Source of the DNA: Leptospira terpstrae serovar Hualin str. LT 11-33 = ATCC 700639
GTDB taxonomy: Bacteria > Spirochaetota > Leptospiria > Leptospirales > Leptospiraceae
DNA length: 64,000 bases
Reading direction: 5' to 3'
NCBI RefSeq assembly: GCF_000332495.1
Contig: NZ_AOGW02000006.1
Coordinates: forward strand, 663,617 to 727,616
Below are positions 17,678 through 26,656 of the stretch, piece after piece. The translations under genes were made by a program, and so were the position numbers. Within the stretch, counting starts at the first letter, position 1. Each line of letters begins with the position of its first letter. A model generated the notes under the pieces. That model was not told the DNA's origin. It searched no databases and worked only from the letters and a program-made list of their open reading frames with translations.

Positions 17678-18352
17678 TTGAAACGTAAATTTTTAGTTTG
17701 GTTGTTACCTCTCGTTGTCGTTTGGTTCCAACGTTTGATTGGTCTTACTTCTAGGTTTCGTTTTCTCACAAACGAACCATACGAAGATTTATTCAGAAAC
17801 AAAAAACCTTATATTTATTCCATTTGGCATACGAACGTTTTGTACTCTCCCTATTTGCATCGAGGGAAAAACGTAGCTGTTTTGATTTCTGAATCTAAAG
17901 ATGGGGATTACATCAACCAAGTGGTCCACCGGTTCGGAAACACTAGCATTCGAGGCAGTAGTTCGAAAGGAGGGTCTAAAGCCTTAAAGGCAGTGATCCA
18001 ACATTTAAAAAAAGGTCTTCCTGCTGCTTTTACTCCCGATGGTCCACGTGGCCCTGCTTTCATTCTCCAACCTGGAGTCATTGCCGCTGCCCAGGTGACT
18101 CAAGTACCTATTGTTCCTTTTCATTATGAATGCAGCCGGCAATGGATTTTGGAAAGAGCTTGGGACAAACATAGGGTCCCAAAACCTTTTACTACTTTTG
18201 TTGTTTCTTATGGAGAACCTATGTTTGTGCCTCGAGATTTGAATGAAGCGGAATTTGAAGCGATGCGTCTAAAAGTAGAAGAAGCGATGTTAAACAACCG
18301 CAATCGTGCCATAGCGGAAGCAGAACGAATTTTTAAAGGAGAATCCAAATGA
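17678..18352 (+). CDS. DUF374 family lysophospholipid/lipid A-type acyltransferase
   Basis: A 224-residue membrane-associated protein with one N-terminal hydrophobic segment (about 5-22). The DUF374 hallmarks are [11 protein letters not shown] (an Hx4-type motif with the catalytic His), [27 protein letters not shown] and FTPDGPRGP, all typical of acyltransferases related to LpxL/PlsC. The likely role is acylation of a lipid A-type molecule or a phospholipid at the inner membrane. The start is TTG at 17678, with GGGGAG eleven bases upstream, so the start is moderately sure. It overlaps the OsmC gene by four bases. Confidence 0.85.
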   Translation: MKRKFLVWLLPLVVVWFQRLIGLTSRFRFLTNEPYEDLFRNKKPYIYSIWHTNVLYSPYLHRGKNVAVLISESKDGDYINQVVHRFGNTSIRGSSSKGGSKALKAVIQHLKKGLPAAFTPDGPRGPAFILQPGVIAAAQVTQVPIVPFHYECSRQWILERAWDKHRVPKPFTTFVVSYGEPMFVPRDLNEAEFEAMRLKVEEAMLNNRNRAIAEAERIFKGESK

Positions 18353-18753
18353 CAGCAGTATTCGAAGATAAGGTGGTGGTATCCACCGCCAAAACAAAGT
18401 ATGAAACAAAAATCAAAGTTGGAAAACATAGTTTGATTGCAGACGAACCAGCGGATAAAGAAGGAACGGATCTAGGTCCTATGCCTACCGAGTTACTTGC
18501 TTCTTCTTTAGGAGCCTGCACATCGATTACAGTTAGGATGTACGCGGATAAAAAAGAATATCCTTTAGATTCTGTAGAAGTTCATGTAACGATTGATAAA
18601 CGGTCACCAGAGGATCACAAATTTTCACGAGAACTTTTCCTTTCTGGAAATTTATCACCCGAACAGAGAGAAAGATTACTTACGGTTGCAAATGCCTGCC
18701 CGGTACACAAAATTCTTTCTGGAAAAATTGAAATAGAAACGAAACTAGGGTAG
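18349..18753 (+). CDS. OsmC-family peroxidase-like protein
   Basis: A 134-residue OsmC/Ohr-type protein. Both conserved Cys are present, Cys57 in [15 protein letters not shown] and Cys117 in [12 protein letters not shown], with the acidic residue between them. These proteins reduce organic or lipid hydroperoxides through a Cys pair. It most resembles the YhfA-like OsmC subgroup rather than Ohr, as judged by the [12 protein letters not shown] stretch. It overlaps the acyltransferase by four bases, so membrane lipid synthesis and peroxide repair may be linked. Confidence 0.88.
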   Translation: MTAVFEDKVVVSTAKTKYETKIKVGKHSLIADEPADKEGTDLGPMPTELLASSLGACTSITVRMYADKKEYPLDSVEVHVTIDKRSPEDHKFSRELFLSGNLSPEQRERLLTVANACPVHKILSGKIEIETKLG

Positions 18754-18762
18754 ATTTCTTAA

Positions 18763-19590
18763 TCATACCCATATAGGGATTACTGTAGCTGAACCTCCGT
18801 CCCATTCGATTTTTGTATGGAAGTGTTTTCCTTCTTGGATCCTTGGGACTTTGGCACCATTCACATAAAAGGTCCCACCCTTGTATTCATGAGTTTCCCG
18901 TTCTTTCTTTTTGCTAATTGAATGGTGCATATGTCCTGAAAGTACCAAAGGAACTTTTTTCCCGATGGACTTAGCATATTGGATGGCTTCTGTAAGATCG
19001 ATATCCCCCCAATCCCCACCATCTTTTTTAAATTCCGCTCCAAATAGGGAGTTTTTGGCGGCACCCAAACCAAAAGGTCCGTTATGCGAAAGAAAAAATA
19101 TATTTTTTTCTTTGGTTCCATCAATGAGTCGTTTGTATTTTTCAATCGATGCTTCCATATTGGAAACCAAATAAGCCTTTGCCATATTGGGAGCAAAACT
19201 TAGTCCTCCTCCCATGGCATGAGGCCGACCTACGATAAGGCTTAAGTCTAGTTCGGATGATAATACGAGAGAACTGTAGCCAAGTAAACTAATTGGTTTT
19301 ACAAGCTCTGAAAGTTTCCGCATCCGTCGATTTTGCCCAAATTGTCCTGAATGGATGAGAATTTTAGATTGGATCACCTCACCTATGATGGATGAGAGAC
19401 TGGTTCCATCCCAATTTCCAGGAATCATATACGCTCGTTTGGTGAGACCCTGGAAAGAAAGTTTGCCGAGTTTGGGATTGCCCCGTAGGTCTCCCGTAAA
19501 GAACAAACAATCGTAATCCGATGCATTGAAATACTCAATATCAAGATGGTTCCAATATCCGTGGATGTCTCCAATCAATGCAAATTTCAT
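18763..19590 (-). CDS. Calcineurin-like metallophosphoesterase
   Basis: A 275-residue protein with the five metallophosphoesterase blocks: GDIHG (Asp8, His10), FTGDLRGN (Asp34), PGNWDG (Asn59), FFLSHNGPFG and LSGHMHHS. These residues bind two metals. The substrate is unknown; such enzymes cleave phosphomonoesters, diesters or nucleotides. It is the last gene of the run 22750-18763 and starts 14 bases after the GH31 gene stop. It converges with the OsmC gene nine bases away. Confidence 0.88.
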   Translation of the reverse strand: MKFALIGDIHGYWNHLDIEYFNASDYDCLFFTGDLRGNPKLGKLSFQGLTKRAYMIPGNWDGTSLSSIIGEVIQSKILIHSGQFGQNRRMRKLSELVKPISLLGYSSLVLSSELDLSLIVGRPHAMGGGLSFAPNMAKAYLVSNMEASIEKYKRLIDGTKEKNIFFLSHNGPFGLGAAKNSLFGAEFKKDGGDWGDIDLTEAIQYAKSIGKKVPLVLSGHMHHSISKKKERETHEYKGGTFYVNGAKVPRIQEGKHFHTKIEWDGGSATVIPIWV

Positions 19591-19604
19591 TTGAGTTTCA
19601 TTCC

Positions 19605-21839
19605 TTAGTCTTTATTCCGAATGGTACTGAGGGAAGAACGGATAAGAGCTTCCGACTTTCCTCCAACACGGATAAAAGCAGGTGGTTTTCCGATGGGTGC
19701 GGGAACTTGTATCTTTCTGTAACCATCATAAGTGGTTCCTGTCCAAAGGTGTTGCCATCTTCCTCGAGGAAGGTAAACATCCTGAACAATTTCCCCACTT
19801 TCCACAACAGGGGCCACAAGAAGGTCATCACCCAAAAAAAACTGGTATTTGTATTTTAATAAATTTTTGTCTTCGGGCTCCACAATGGCATTGTGTCTTA
19901 CTACAGGAATCCCTGTTTGAGATGCTTCTTCCACCAAACTTTGAATATATGGTTTTAAGGCAAAATGGATTCTTGCTATTTTAGCAAATAGTGTCACTGT
20001 ATCTTCATCACCAAGAGATTTGGTTCCATCTGGTTTTGTATATGTATACACTTGCCAGTTTTTTAGAGGTCGATTCCCTTCGTGGGTACGAAAGACAGGA
20101 GTAAAGGCAGAGGCCTCTGCCCAACGCAAAAGCAGTTCCTTGGATCTATGGTAGTTGCGGAGTGGATTGGAAATGGTTGTGTAACCACCGATGTCGCTAT
20201 GATTTAGCGCATAACCGCTGATACCCGATGTTGTGAGGCCGATGATGGAAGATGGCAAACCATCATTGGTTCCAAAACTAACCATTTGGTCTCCCTCCCA
20301 AAACAGTGTGGAGTGGGCATTGGAATAACTATAACCTGCACGGGTGAAGAATACAATTTTTCCTTCCATACCCGCTTCTTTGATGGCTTCTCGATTGATT
20401 CTTGCCCAATCGACAGGATAACGATTGTGATAGATTTTTGCATCTACACCTGATGCGAGTTTGGCGTCATAGGGCAACCATTCTCCAAAATCGGCCATCC
20501 ATCCAGAGAGTCCCATACCAATTAAATTCTTTTTGATCAAGTCTTTGGTCCAACGAACTGCTGCTGGATTTGTGAGGTCAATTAGGTAAGCAGGAAAACC
20601 AACGGTTTGGATGAGATAGTCATCCCCATTTTGATTTTTAACAAGATACCCTTTTGATTTTGCTTCCGTGAGTAATGGATTCGTAAAATCATCCCCTGGT
20701 TTTTTCGGATCTGTATCAGCAAGGAAGGAATTGATATAACCTAATACTTGTACGTTTTGGTCATTCATTGACTTAACAAATTTTTTAAAGTCAGGGTAAA
20801 GACTTTCATCGGCATACCAACGCCATTTGAGTTGGTCACCAAAATTGGTCACACGACGGCCACACCAGTCTTGGATCCAAAGAGCCGTTACTGGATTTCC
20901 AACATCTTTTGCTTGTTTGACGATGGAAGACACTTTTTCTGTTCCGCCTTGGACACCGAGCCAAGTTCCGTAAGCCCAATCTGGAAGTTTTGGAAACCTA
21001 CCTGTTTTTTTGGTATAAGCTTCGATGAGAGCTTTGGAAGAGTTTCCTAGCCAAATAGTCCCGGTGAGAGATTTTTCTGATTGGAAATCCCAAAATTCTA
21101 CCTTTGTATTTTTAGAATCACTGAAATCAATTTTCGCATAACCGCTGTTTTCAAAAAAAACAGAACGGTTTTCCGATGTTATATAGTGGGGGATCGGTGC
21201 ATATGTAGTGTAAGCATTCCCGCCGGCACCAGCGAGTAAATTTGCACCTGTTGTGATGGGTTGGTCACCTCGACCGACTCCTTGTTCCTCTGTAAATAGA
21301 AACGGTGTTTTTCCTTTGAGTTCATCATAAGTGAACTGTTCTCCAAGCCCGAAGATTCGTTCTTCTGGATGAGAACCATATTGGAATTGGATTCTGTTGA
21401 GAGTAGGGTCAGAAAGAGTGATCTTCAATTCAATTTCAGTATCTGATTTAGAAACAAAAACGATTTGGTAATCGCTAGAACAATCCTTTCCAGTTAATTT
21501 CCCTTTGATGGTGATTTTGCCAGTTTCTTTTTTGATTTCGTCTATGGATTGTTCGGTGCAGGCTTTTTGTAAAGACTCTTTGAATTGAAAGGATGCCATC
21601 CGGTATTTGGCAGTGGTCTCTTTTGTGAAGGATTGAAGAAAGGGTTCTTCTAAAGAAAGTTTGATAAAGTCTTTTTCTAGAGTCTGGTTTCTTAGGCTAA
21701 AATCTTTCGCAGACTGAATCCATTGAATTTGTTTGCTAAGAGGATACGTTTCTTCTGTTGTAGGAAGATGGGAAATGACACGCGATGCACAATCCCAAAA
21801 GATTAGTGGTAAAAATAAGAAAAATAATCGAGATGCCAT
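19605..21839 (-). CDS. GH31 glycoside hydrolase, related to sulfoquinovosidase YihQ / alpha-glucosidases
   Basis: A 744-residue GH31 enzyme with an N-terminal signal (about 1-17; a Cys at 17 could be lipidated, though DC is an odd lipobox end). The catalytic nucleophile is expected at Asp450 in SGWMADFGEWLPYD and the acid/base at Asp517 in FWEGDQ. LNHSDIGGY, RTHEGNRP and LLVAPV are also present. The sequence WIQDWCGRRVTNFG, the MADFGEWLP block and the C-terminal PIGKPPAFIR closely resemble E. coli YihQ. By my recollected alignment the sulfonate-binding Arg of YihQ (in RVMW) is Gln here (QLKW), so a neutral alpha-glucoside is also possible. Active in the periplasm or at the surface. Confidence 0.85.
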   Translation of the reverse strand: MASRLFFLFLPLIFWDCASRVISHLPTTEETYPLSKQIQWIQSAKDFSLRNQTLEKDFIKLSLEEPFLQSFTKETTAKYRMASFQFKESLQKACTEQSIDEIKKETGKITIKGKLTGKDCSSDYQIVFVSKSDTEIELKITLSDPTLNRIQFQYGSHPEERIFGLGEQFTYDELKGKTPFLFTEEQGVGRGDQPITTGANLLAGAGGNAYTTYAPIPHYITSENRSVFFENSGYAKIDFSDSKNTKVEFWDFQSEKSLTGTIWLGNSSKALIEAYTKKTGRFPKLPDWAYGTWLGVQGGTEKVSSIVKQAKDVGNPVTALWIQDWCGRRVTNFGDQLKWRWYADESLYPDFKKFVKSMNDQNVQVLGYINSFLADTDPKKPGDDFTNPLLTEAKSKGYLVKNQNGDDYLIQTVGFPAYLIDLTNPAAVRWTKDLIKKNLIGMGLSGWMADFGEWLPYDAKLASGVDAKIYHNRYPVDWARINREAIKEAGMEGKIVFFTRAGYSYSNAHSTLFWEGDQMVSFGTNDGLPSSIIGLTTSGISGYALNHSDIGGYTTISNPLRNYHRSKELLLRWAEASAFTPVFRTHEGNRPLKNWQVYTYTKPDGTKSLGDEDTVTLFAKIARIHFALKPYIQSLVEEASQTGIPVVRHNAIVEPEDKNLLKYKYQFFLGDDLLVAPVVESGEIVQDVYLPRGRWQHLWTGTTYDGYRKIQVPAPIGKPPAFIRVGGKSEALIRSSLSTIRNKD

Positions 21840-21898
21840 CGACCCCTCCAGGAGCAGGAGTAAGTGGATCGATGGTTTAAGGTTTCGTAAATCCTTTT

Positions 21899-22750
21899 TT
21901 AAACTTTCTTGCGATCGACACCGCCAACTCTAGGAGCAGCAGCTGCTACCCCTTGTTTGGCACCAAAAACGGCGACTGCTTGTTTCGGTAGGCTCGACTT
22001 TCTCCATTCAAACCAAGAACCTTGGTAAGTGGTTACATCGATGTATCCTGCTTCTCGGAGCATAAGCGCCAACAAACAAGACCTTGCCCCATTGTAATCA
22101 TAGATGACGGTCGGCCTTTCTGGCATAAAAGGAAAACCATTTAGGCGTTTTTTGAATAAAGAACGTTCAATGAGGTTAGCTTCCCCATCGTAAAGGTTTC
22201 TCCAATCCCAAAGGAAGGCACCAGGCAATCGTCCGCAAAGAGTTCCTTCTTCTGGAGCCGTGAGTCTTGGCAATCGACCTTCATATTCATCCATGGTTCT
22301 GGCATCAAAAATTTGGAGTTTGGTAAGATTTCGTTCCATAAAGGCTTTGTCTACAACACCTTCGATGGGTTTTACTTTGTCAGCGATGGGAGGTTCCACC
22401 TTCAGATCACCTTTGGATTTATTTCCAGTGGCAGGCCATTTTTGACCAAGAACATAGGCATCTTTGATTCCCATTCCTCGGAGTAAATACACCATACGAG
22501 TGGAGAACATTCCCATTCCTTCATCGAAAACAATAATTCGAGTTTTTTTTGATTTTTGGAATTCTTGTACGACTGCCAACATAGGTCCGTACAATTTCTT
22601 TTGGGATTCTGGATCAGATCCGAATGCTTTTTTGATAAATGGATAGTAGTAAGCACCTTCTAATGTTTCTTCTTCATATGCTGATTGGGAACGACAATCG
22701 ATGAGGAAGTCACCAGGTTCTATTTCGGTTTTAAGAAAGTTCCAGTTCAA
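21899..22750 (-). CDS. Two-domain rhodanese-like protein lacking the catalytic cysteine
   Basis: A 283-residue tandem rhodanese like thiosulfate or 3-mercaptopyruvate sulfurtransferases. Domain one covers about 1-115 ([20 protein letters not shown]) and domain two about 130-260 ([22 protein letters not shown]). In active enzymes the second domain has Cys-x-x-Gly-x-Arg/Thr; here it is Tyr-Asp218-Tyr-Asn-Gly-Ala-Arg, so Asp replaces the persulfide-forming Cys. Cys225 is nearby but out of position. Sulfur transfer by the usual route is therefore unlikely, and a binding or regulatory role is inferred. The start codon is TTG at 22750 with AGGAG nine or more bases upstream. The GH31 gene follows after 59 bases. 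Confidence 0.82.
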   Translation of the reverse strand: MNWNFLKTEIEPGDFLIDCRSQSAYEEETLEGAYYYPFIKKAFGSDPESQKKLYGPMLAVVQEFQKSKKTRIIVFDEGMGMFSTRMVYLLRGMGIKDAYVLGQKWPATGNKSKGDLKVEPPIADKVKPIEGVVDKAFMERNLTKLQIFDARTMDEYEGRLPRLTAPEEGTLCGRLPGAFLWDWRNLYDGEANLIERSLFKKRLNGFPFMPERPTVIYDYNGARSCLLALMLREAGYIDVTTYQGSWFEWRKSSLPKQAVAVFGAKQGVAAAAPRVGGVDRKKV

Positions 22751-22896
22751 AAAAGTATTCTCCTATTTCTTACATTACTTTTCCCCCCCATGAATTTTTG
22801 AAAGTCTGAAAACCAAAAAAAAAGTTCATCCGAGGTTCGAGACATAATGAGAAAAGAAATCAATGGGAAGCCAGTTGATTCTACGGGGTAGATAAG

Positions 22897-22916
22897 CCGA
22901 TAATCACCATAATCGG
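22897..22916. repeat. Short inverted repeat in front of the secreted-protein gene
   Basis: CCGAT (22897-22901) and ATCGG (22912-22916) face each other across ten bases, six bases before ATG 22923. The site lies where the ribosome binding site would be, and no Shine-Dalgarno sequence is visible, so it could act as an operator or translational control site for the 22923-26593 run. It lies in the 172-base divergent spacer between the rhodanese-like gene and this run. With only five base pairs it may be chance. Confidence 0.3.
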
Positions 22917-22922
22917 TAATCC

Positions 22923-23792
22923 ATGATTAGGCAGTTATACATACACTTCGCATTGATTTTGTTTCTTTTTCTGTCTGGTCTCGTTTTTGCGGACCGCACA
23001 AAGACAAACCTGTCGTTACAAACGCTCGCGACGGAAATGGAAGCTTGGAAAGAGAGAAAACCATCTTCACTAATCCGAAAACAGATCCAAAGCAACCAAA
23101 GTTTTCCCATTGATGATGGGAATTGCCATTTAGAACCTGCCTCTCGCATTTCCTCTGTCACATACTTTCGATTTAGTTGCCAGAGAGATTCGGAACCGAT
23201 GTTGATTCAATTCCAATCTCATCAAAAAAAGAAGTTAGATTCAGATAAGTTTCGATTAAGGGCTGTTCATCGAATTGGAAAAAAACAATACTTAGAAATT
23301 GAAACTGGTATCGGTATGGCTGAAACAAAACCGGTTTCAAAAGTGAGTACGGACGATACGGACTTAGACTATCCAATCAAAAAACCTACCACGGTTGTTC
23401 CCGAAGGAAGATCTGTAGTAAAAACATACAAACCCATTCAAAATCCGAACTTGTTCTATTTTAAGTCGATTACGGAAAACCCACGCCGAAGAAAAGAAGT
23501 TCCTGGTAACATTGAAGTGTTTTTTGATTCCTCTTGTCCTTTGGAGTTTATCGAAAAAGATGAGAGTTTTTATTGGGACCAAACGGTATCATTTGTTTTT
23601 CGCATAACGTGCATTCGTGATTCGGCTTATAGTTTGATCCGAGTGCCGTCCTCTTCTTCGGGGGAATTGGTCGCATCAAATACTATATGGAAAAATCCAA
23701 AACCTGGGGACCGAGTTTTAGGAAATGCAGTCCTAAAAAAAATCACAGAAACTCAAACCTTTTGGGAGAAAATCGTTATCTATTATGAATAA
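22923..23792 (+). CDS. Secreted protein of unknown function, first gene of a protease run
   Basis: A 289-residue protein with a signal peptide (MIRQLYIHFALILFLFLSGL, cleavage near VFADR). The mature part contains two similar-looking segments: FRFSCQRDSEPMLIQFQ and FRITCIRDSAYSLIRVP each follow a charged stretch. Each repeat has one Cys before the Arg-Asp, plus partners (CHLEPASR, CPLEFIEK), which suggests a duplicated disulfide-bonded domain. I recognise no family. It overlaps the Deg9-like protease gene by eight bases, so the two are co-translated and probably act together in the periplasm. Confidence 0.7.
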   Translation: MIRQLYIHFALILFLFLSGLVFADRTKTNLSLQTLATEMEAWKERKPSSLIRKQIQSNQSFPIDDGNCHLEPASRISSVTYFRFSCQRDSEPMLIQFQSHQKKKLDSDKFRLRAVHRIGKKQYLEIETGIGMAETKPVSKVSTDDTDLDYPIKKPTTVVPEGRSVVKTYKPIQNPNLFYFKSITENPRRRKEVPGNIEVFFDSSCPLEFIEKDESFYWDQTVSFVFRITCIRDSAYSLIRVPSSSSGELVASNTIWKNPKPGDRVLGNAVLKKITETQTFWEKIVIYYE

Positions 23793-25242
23793 ATTATTTA
23801 AAACATACATTTTATTTTTTGTATTGAGTCAGTCTTTACTTGCTCAAGTGGATACTGAGCCGGCTGTGGATTCTATTTTTCGATCTGTGGTTCTCATTCG
23901 AAATGAAGGATTTAATACTGAAAACAAAACTCAACCATGGATGAAAAAAAACTTGTACACAGGATTTGGATCGGGACTTGTTTTATCCAACCAAACTATA
24001 TTAACAAATGCTCATGTGGTGCGTGATGCCAAAAGAATCCTGGTTAAAAGTAGTTTTACTAAGAAGGAATATTTAGCCGACGTTAAGTTTATTGGATATG
24101 ATTGTGATTTGGCATTATTACAAGTTACAGATCCCGATTTTTCAGAACAAACTACATCGTTATCGTTTTTGGAGGGAATTCCGAATTTAGGTTCTGATTT
24201 ATTGCTTCTTGGTTTTCCCAATGGAAACGATAGTCTTTCTGTTGAAAAAGGTTCCGTCCTTCGGTTTGAAAAAAATCGTTACACCTATTCCGGGTTAGAT
24301 TATAGAAATGTATTAAAAATCACAGCCAATATCCAACCGGGAAACTCTGGCGGACCTGCTGTACAAAACGGAAAAGTAGTGGGTCTAGTGTTTCAAATTA
24401 GTACTTTAGAACAAGGGATTGCCTATTTGATATCGAATGATATCATTCGTCATTTTTTAGAAGATATAAATGACGGAAAGTATGATGGGTTTCCCAATAT
24501 AGGATTTACATTTCAAAACGGAAATCCCAAGAGTTTGAAACAAGCAATGAAGGTTCCATCGGACCAGACAGGAATTTTTGTGAATCGAATTTATCCTTCA
24601 TCGACATTTTCAAAAGTATTAAAAGAAAAAGATTTTGTAACAGCAGTAGATAGTTTACCTCTCACTAATGATGGAGAAATTTCTCAGTCCAATAAAAAAG
24701 AATTTATCATCGATTGGATTGAAAACAAACAACTCAACTCCAAAGTGACTATAAGCTATTACCGAGCCGGAAAACGATACGATGCAGAAGTAAATCTTCA
24801 AAAAAATTATGCATTGGATTTGTATAGAGATTCTACAGAAGACTATTTTTTACAGGCAGGGTTTGTATTCCAACCAATCACTCGGTCATTTTTTCATTCC
24901 GAAGATGGAGACTTGGATAGTTCTTTAAAATACCATTATAGTTACTTTATTCAAGATCTCTTGTATCGATATACAACTCGGGACATTGTTTTGAGTTATA
25001 CGTTTAATGATCCCGAAACATCTAAATACAAAAAGTATAAATACAAAGTAGTAGAATCGATTAATGGCCGTGTACCGAAAGATTTAAATGAATTTAAAAC
25101 CATTTGGAAAGATGGAAAAAAGGGATTTATTGTTCTCAGGTTTCGAGGGATGGACTTACCGATTGTACTAAGGCCTGAATCTGTTTACCAGATGAACCAA
25201 CGTGTTAAAAAAAGATATGGTGCAAATTATGAAGAGTTTTAA
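23785..25242 (+). CDS. Deg9/HtrA-like periplasmic serine protease with PDZ domains
   Basis: A 485-residue exported protease (signal peptide 1-20, cleavage at LLA-Q). The trypsin-like domain spans about 25-225 with the catalytic triad His77 (TNAHVV), Asp108 (YDCDLALLQV) and Ser188 (QPGNSGGPAV). A PDZ domain follows (about 230-345), then a C-terminal region beginning YFLQAGFVFQPIT that resembles the PDZ_3 domain of Deg9-type proteases. The likely role is quality control or signalling cleavage in the periplasm. It overlaps the upstream gene by eight bases, and the protease-dead relative begins within its last 14 bases. Confidence 0.9.
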   Translation: MNKLFKTYILFFVLSQSLLAQVDTEPAVDSIFRSVVLIRNEGFNTENKTQPWMKKNLYTGFGSGLVLSNQTILTNAHVVRDAKRILVKSSFTKKEYLADVKFIGYDCDLALLQVTDPDFSEQTTSLSFLEGIPNLGSDLLLLGFPNGNDSLSVEKGSVLRFEKNRYTYSGLDYRNVLKITANIQPGNSGGPAVQNGKVVGLVFQISTLEQGIAYLISNDIIRHFLEDINDGKYDGFPNIGFTFQNGNPKSLKQAMKVPSDQTGIFVNRIYPSSTFSKVLKEKDFVTAVDSLPLTNDGEISQSNKKEFIIDWIENKQLNSKVTISYYRAGKRYDAEVNLQKNYALDLYRDSTEDYFLQAGFVFQPITRSFFHSEDGDLDSSLKYHYSYFIQDLLYRYTTRDIVLSYTFNDPETSKYKKYKYKVVESINGRVPKDLNEFKTIWKDGKKGFIVLRFRGMDLPIVLRPESVYQMNQRVKKRYGANYEEF

Positions 25243-26593
25243 ATTTATTTTAGTAATTTTCTTAGTATTTGCCACCTTATTTCCGATTGGTGCTGAAGAC
25301 TTCGAAGACAAACGAGTTATCGAATCTAGAATTACATTTCAAAAAACAAGTCACCAAAATCCTTGGCTTGTGGGAGAACCATTCTCTCGTAAGTTAAATT
25401 TGATTTATTTAGGCAAAGGTCTTTTTTTTGGAGTTACACTTCCCAAACAAAATCCTGTATTTGCTGAATTTGAATCTTTTGATTATTCCGTTCCCAAACT
25501 AGGAATTAAATCTTATGATGAAGAAACGGGTTTTCTGCTTTTGGAAACAAAAGAGATGCCAAAACTTCCGAAACCAGTTGTTTTGGATGCTAAAACTTCA
25601 AATAAACATTGTCCAAGCGGGAAGTCACGTTATGTATTTCTTCCTTTTTCTAAAACGCCAATCAAAGTTTTTCTTCTTGAAAAAAAAGGTTCCGAAGAAT
25701 CTGATTTTTCCTTCAAAAATCAACTGTTATGTGGGGTTACCATTTCTGAGTATTTAATTCCAACAGATTATGTGGAAACCTTCTTTAAAACAGGAGGAAA
25801 ACCATTTCCACATCCTGGTTTGGTTTTTGATATCAACCTAACCCCTTCGGAACGTGAGTATTATTCAAAAAGTATTTCCAATCCACTTCTTGTGACTGAA
25901 GTGATTCCTGGAGTTGGACCAGCATACAATTTGTTTCCTGGAGATTTAATCACGGAGATTAATTCTATTCCTCTCACTAAAATCGACGATTGGGATCGTA
26001 CGGACAAAGTTTATGACTTAATTTTGCGAAAATCAGATGGTAGCTTACGTGAGTTAGGTGAAACAATCAAATTGAAGTTACATCGGAATTTTCAAAACCA
26101 AGATGTAGGTTACGATTTAAGAGCATATGACTCCAATGATTTTTTAATACCGGAAGAAGCTAAAAAACGAAAGCCCCTTTATTTGATTGTTGGCGGTTTT
26201 TTCTTTACTGAACTTACCAATGCGTATTTGAAAGAGTTTGGTTCGGAATACCGGGTCAAATCTGAAAAGAAGTTAGTTTATCTTTCGGATTACTATCAGA
26301 AAAAAGTGCACCCAGTTCGTGAAAAGATCGTGATCTTGAGTCGTGTTTTTCCCCTAGAAGGGAACCTAGGATACCAGGAATTCCAGGATTTAGTATTAGA
26401 GAAGGTAAACGGAACACGGGTCACATCCCTCAGTCAATTGAAAACTCTATTACAGTCTGAGGACACCACCTATTATGCGTTTGAGCTTTCTGGTGGAAAG
26501 ATCGCTTTTTTTACGCGTAGAGAGATTTTGGACCTCCAACAAGAGTTACAACTGACTTATAAATTGGGCCGTTCTTACAACTTAGAAGACTAA
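25229..26593 (+). CDS. Deg9-like protein without catalytic residues (probable pseudoprotease)
   Basis: A 454-residue exported protein; ATG 25229 gives the signal peptide MKSFKFILVIFLVFATLFPI, while the open frame reaches back to 25202 with another ATG at 25217. The layout mirrors the preceding protease. SYDEETGFLLLETKEM aligns with its Asp108 region, but the His and Ser motifs (TNAHVV, GNSGG) are absent. A PDZ-like part (about 225-300) contains LVTEVIPGVGPAYNLFPGD. The C-terminal part, LYLIVGGFFFTELTNAYL then VILSRVFPLEGNLGYQEF, fits the PDZ_3 domain of Deg9 proteins. I infer a catalytically dead paralogue that may form mixed oligomers with the protease. Confidence 0.75.
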   Translation: MKSFKFILVIFLVFATLFPIGAEDFEDKRVIESRITFQKTSHQNPWLVGEPFSRKLNLIYLGKGLFFGVTLPKQNPVFAEFESFDYSVPKLGIKSYDEETGFLLLETKEMPKLPKPVVLDAKTSNKHCPSGKSRYVFLPFSKTPIKVFLLEKKGSEESDFSFKNQLLCGVTISEYLIPTDYVETFFKTGGKPFPHPGLVFDINLTPSEREYYSKSISNPLLVTEVIPGVGPAYNLFPGDLITEINSIPLTKIDDWDRTDKVYDLILRKSDGSLRELGETIKLKLHRNFQNQDVGYDLRAYDSNDFLIPEEAKKRKPLYLIVGGFFFTELTNAYLKEFGSEYRVKSEKKLVYLSDYYQKKVHPVREKIVILSRVFPLEGNLGYQEFQDLVLEKVNGTRVTSLSQLKTLLQSEDTTYYAFELSGGKIAFFTRREILDLQQELQLTYKLGRSYNLED

Positions 26594-26656
26594 ATTTCAA
26601 AAATAGATTTACAATTGTTATAGATTGGAGTTCCCTTTACTCTAAGACTCCACTCT

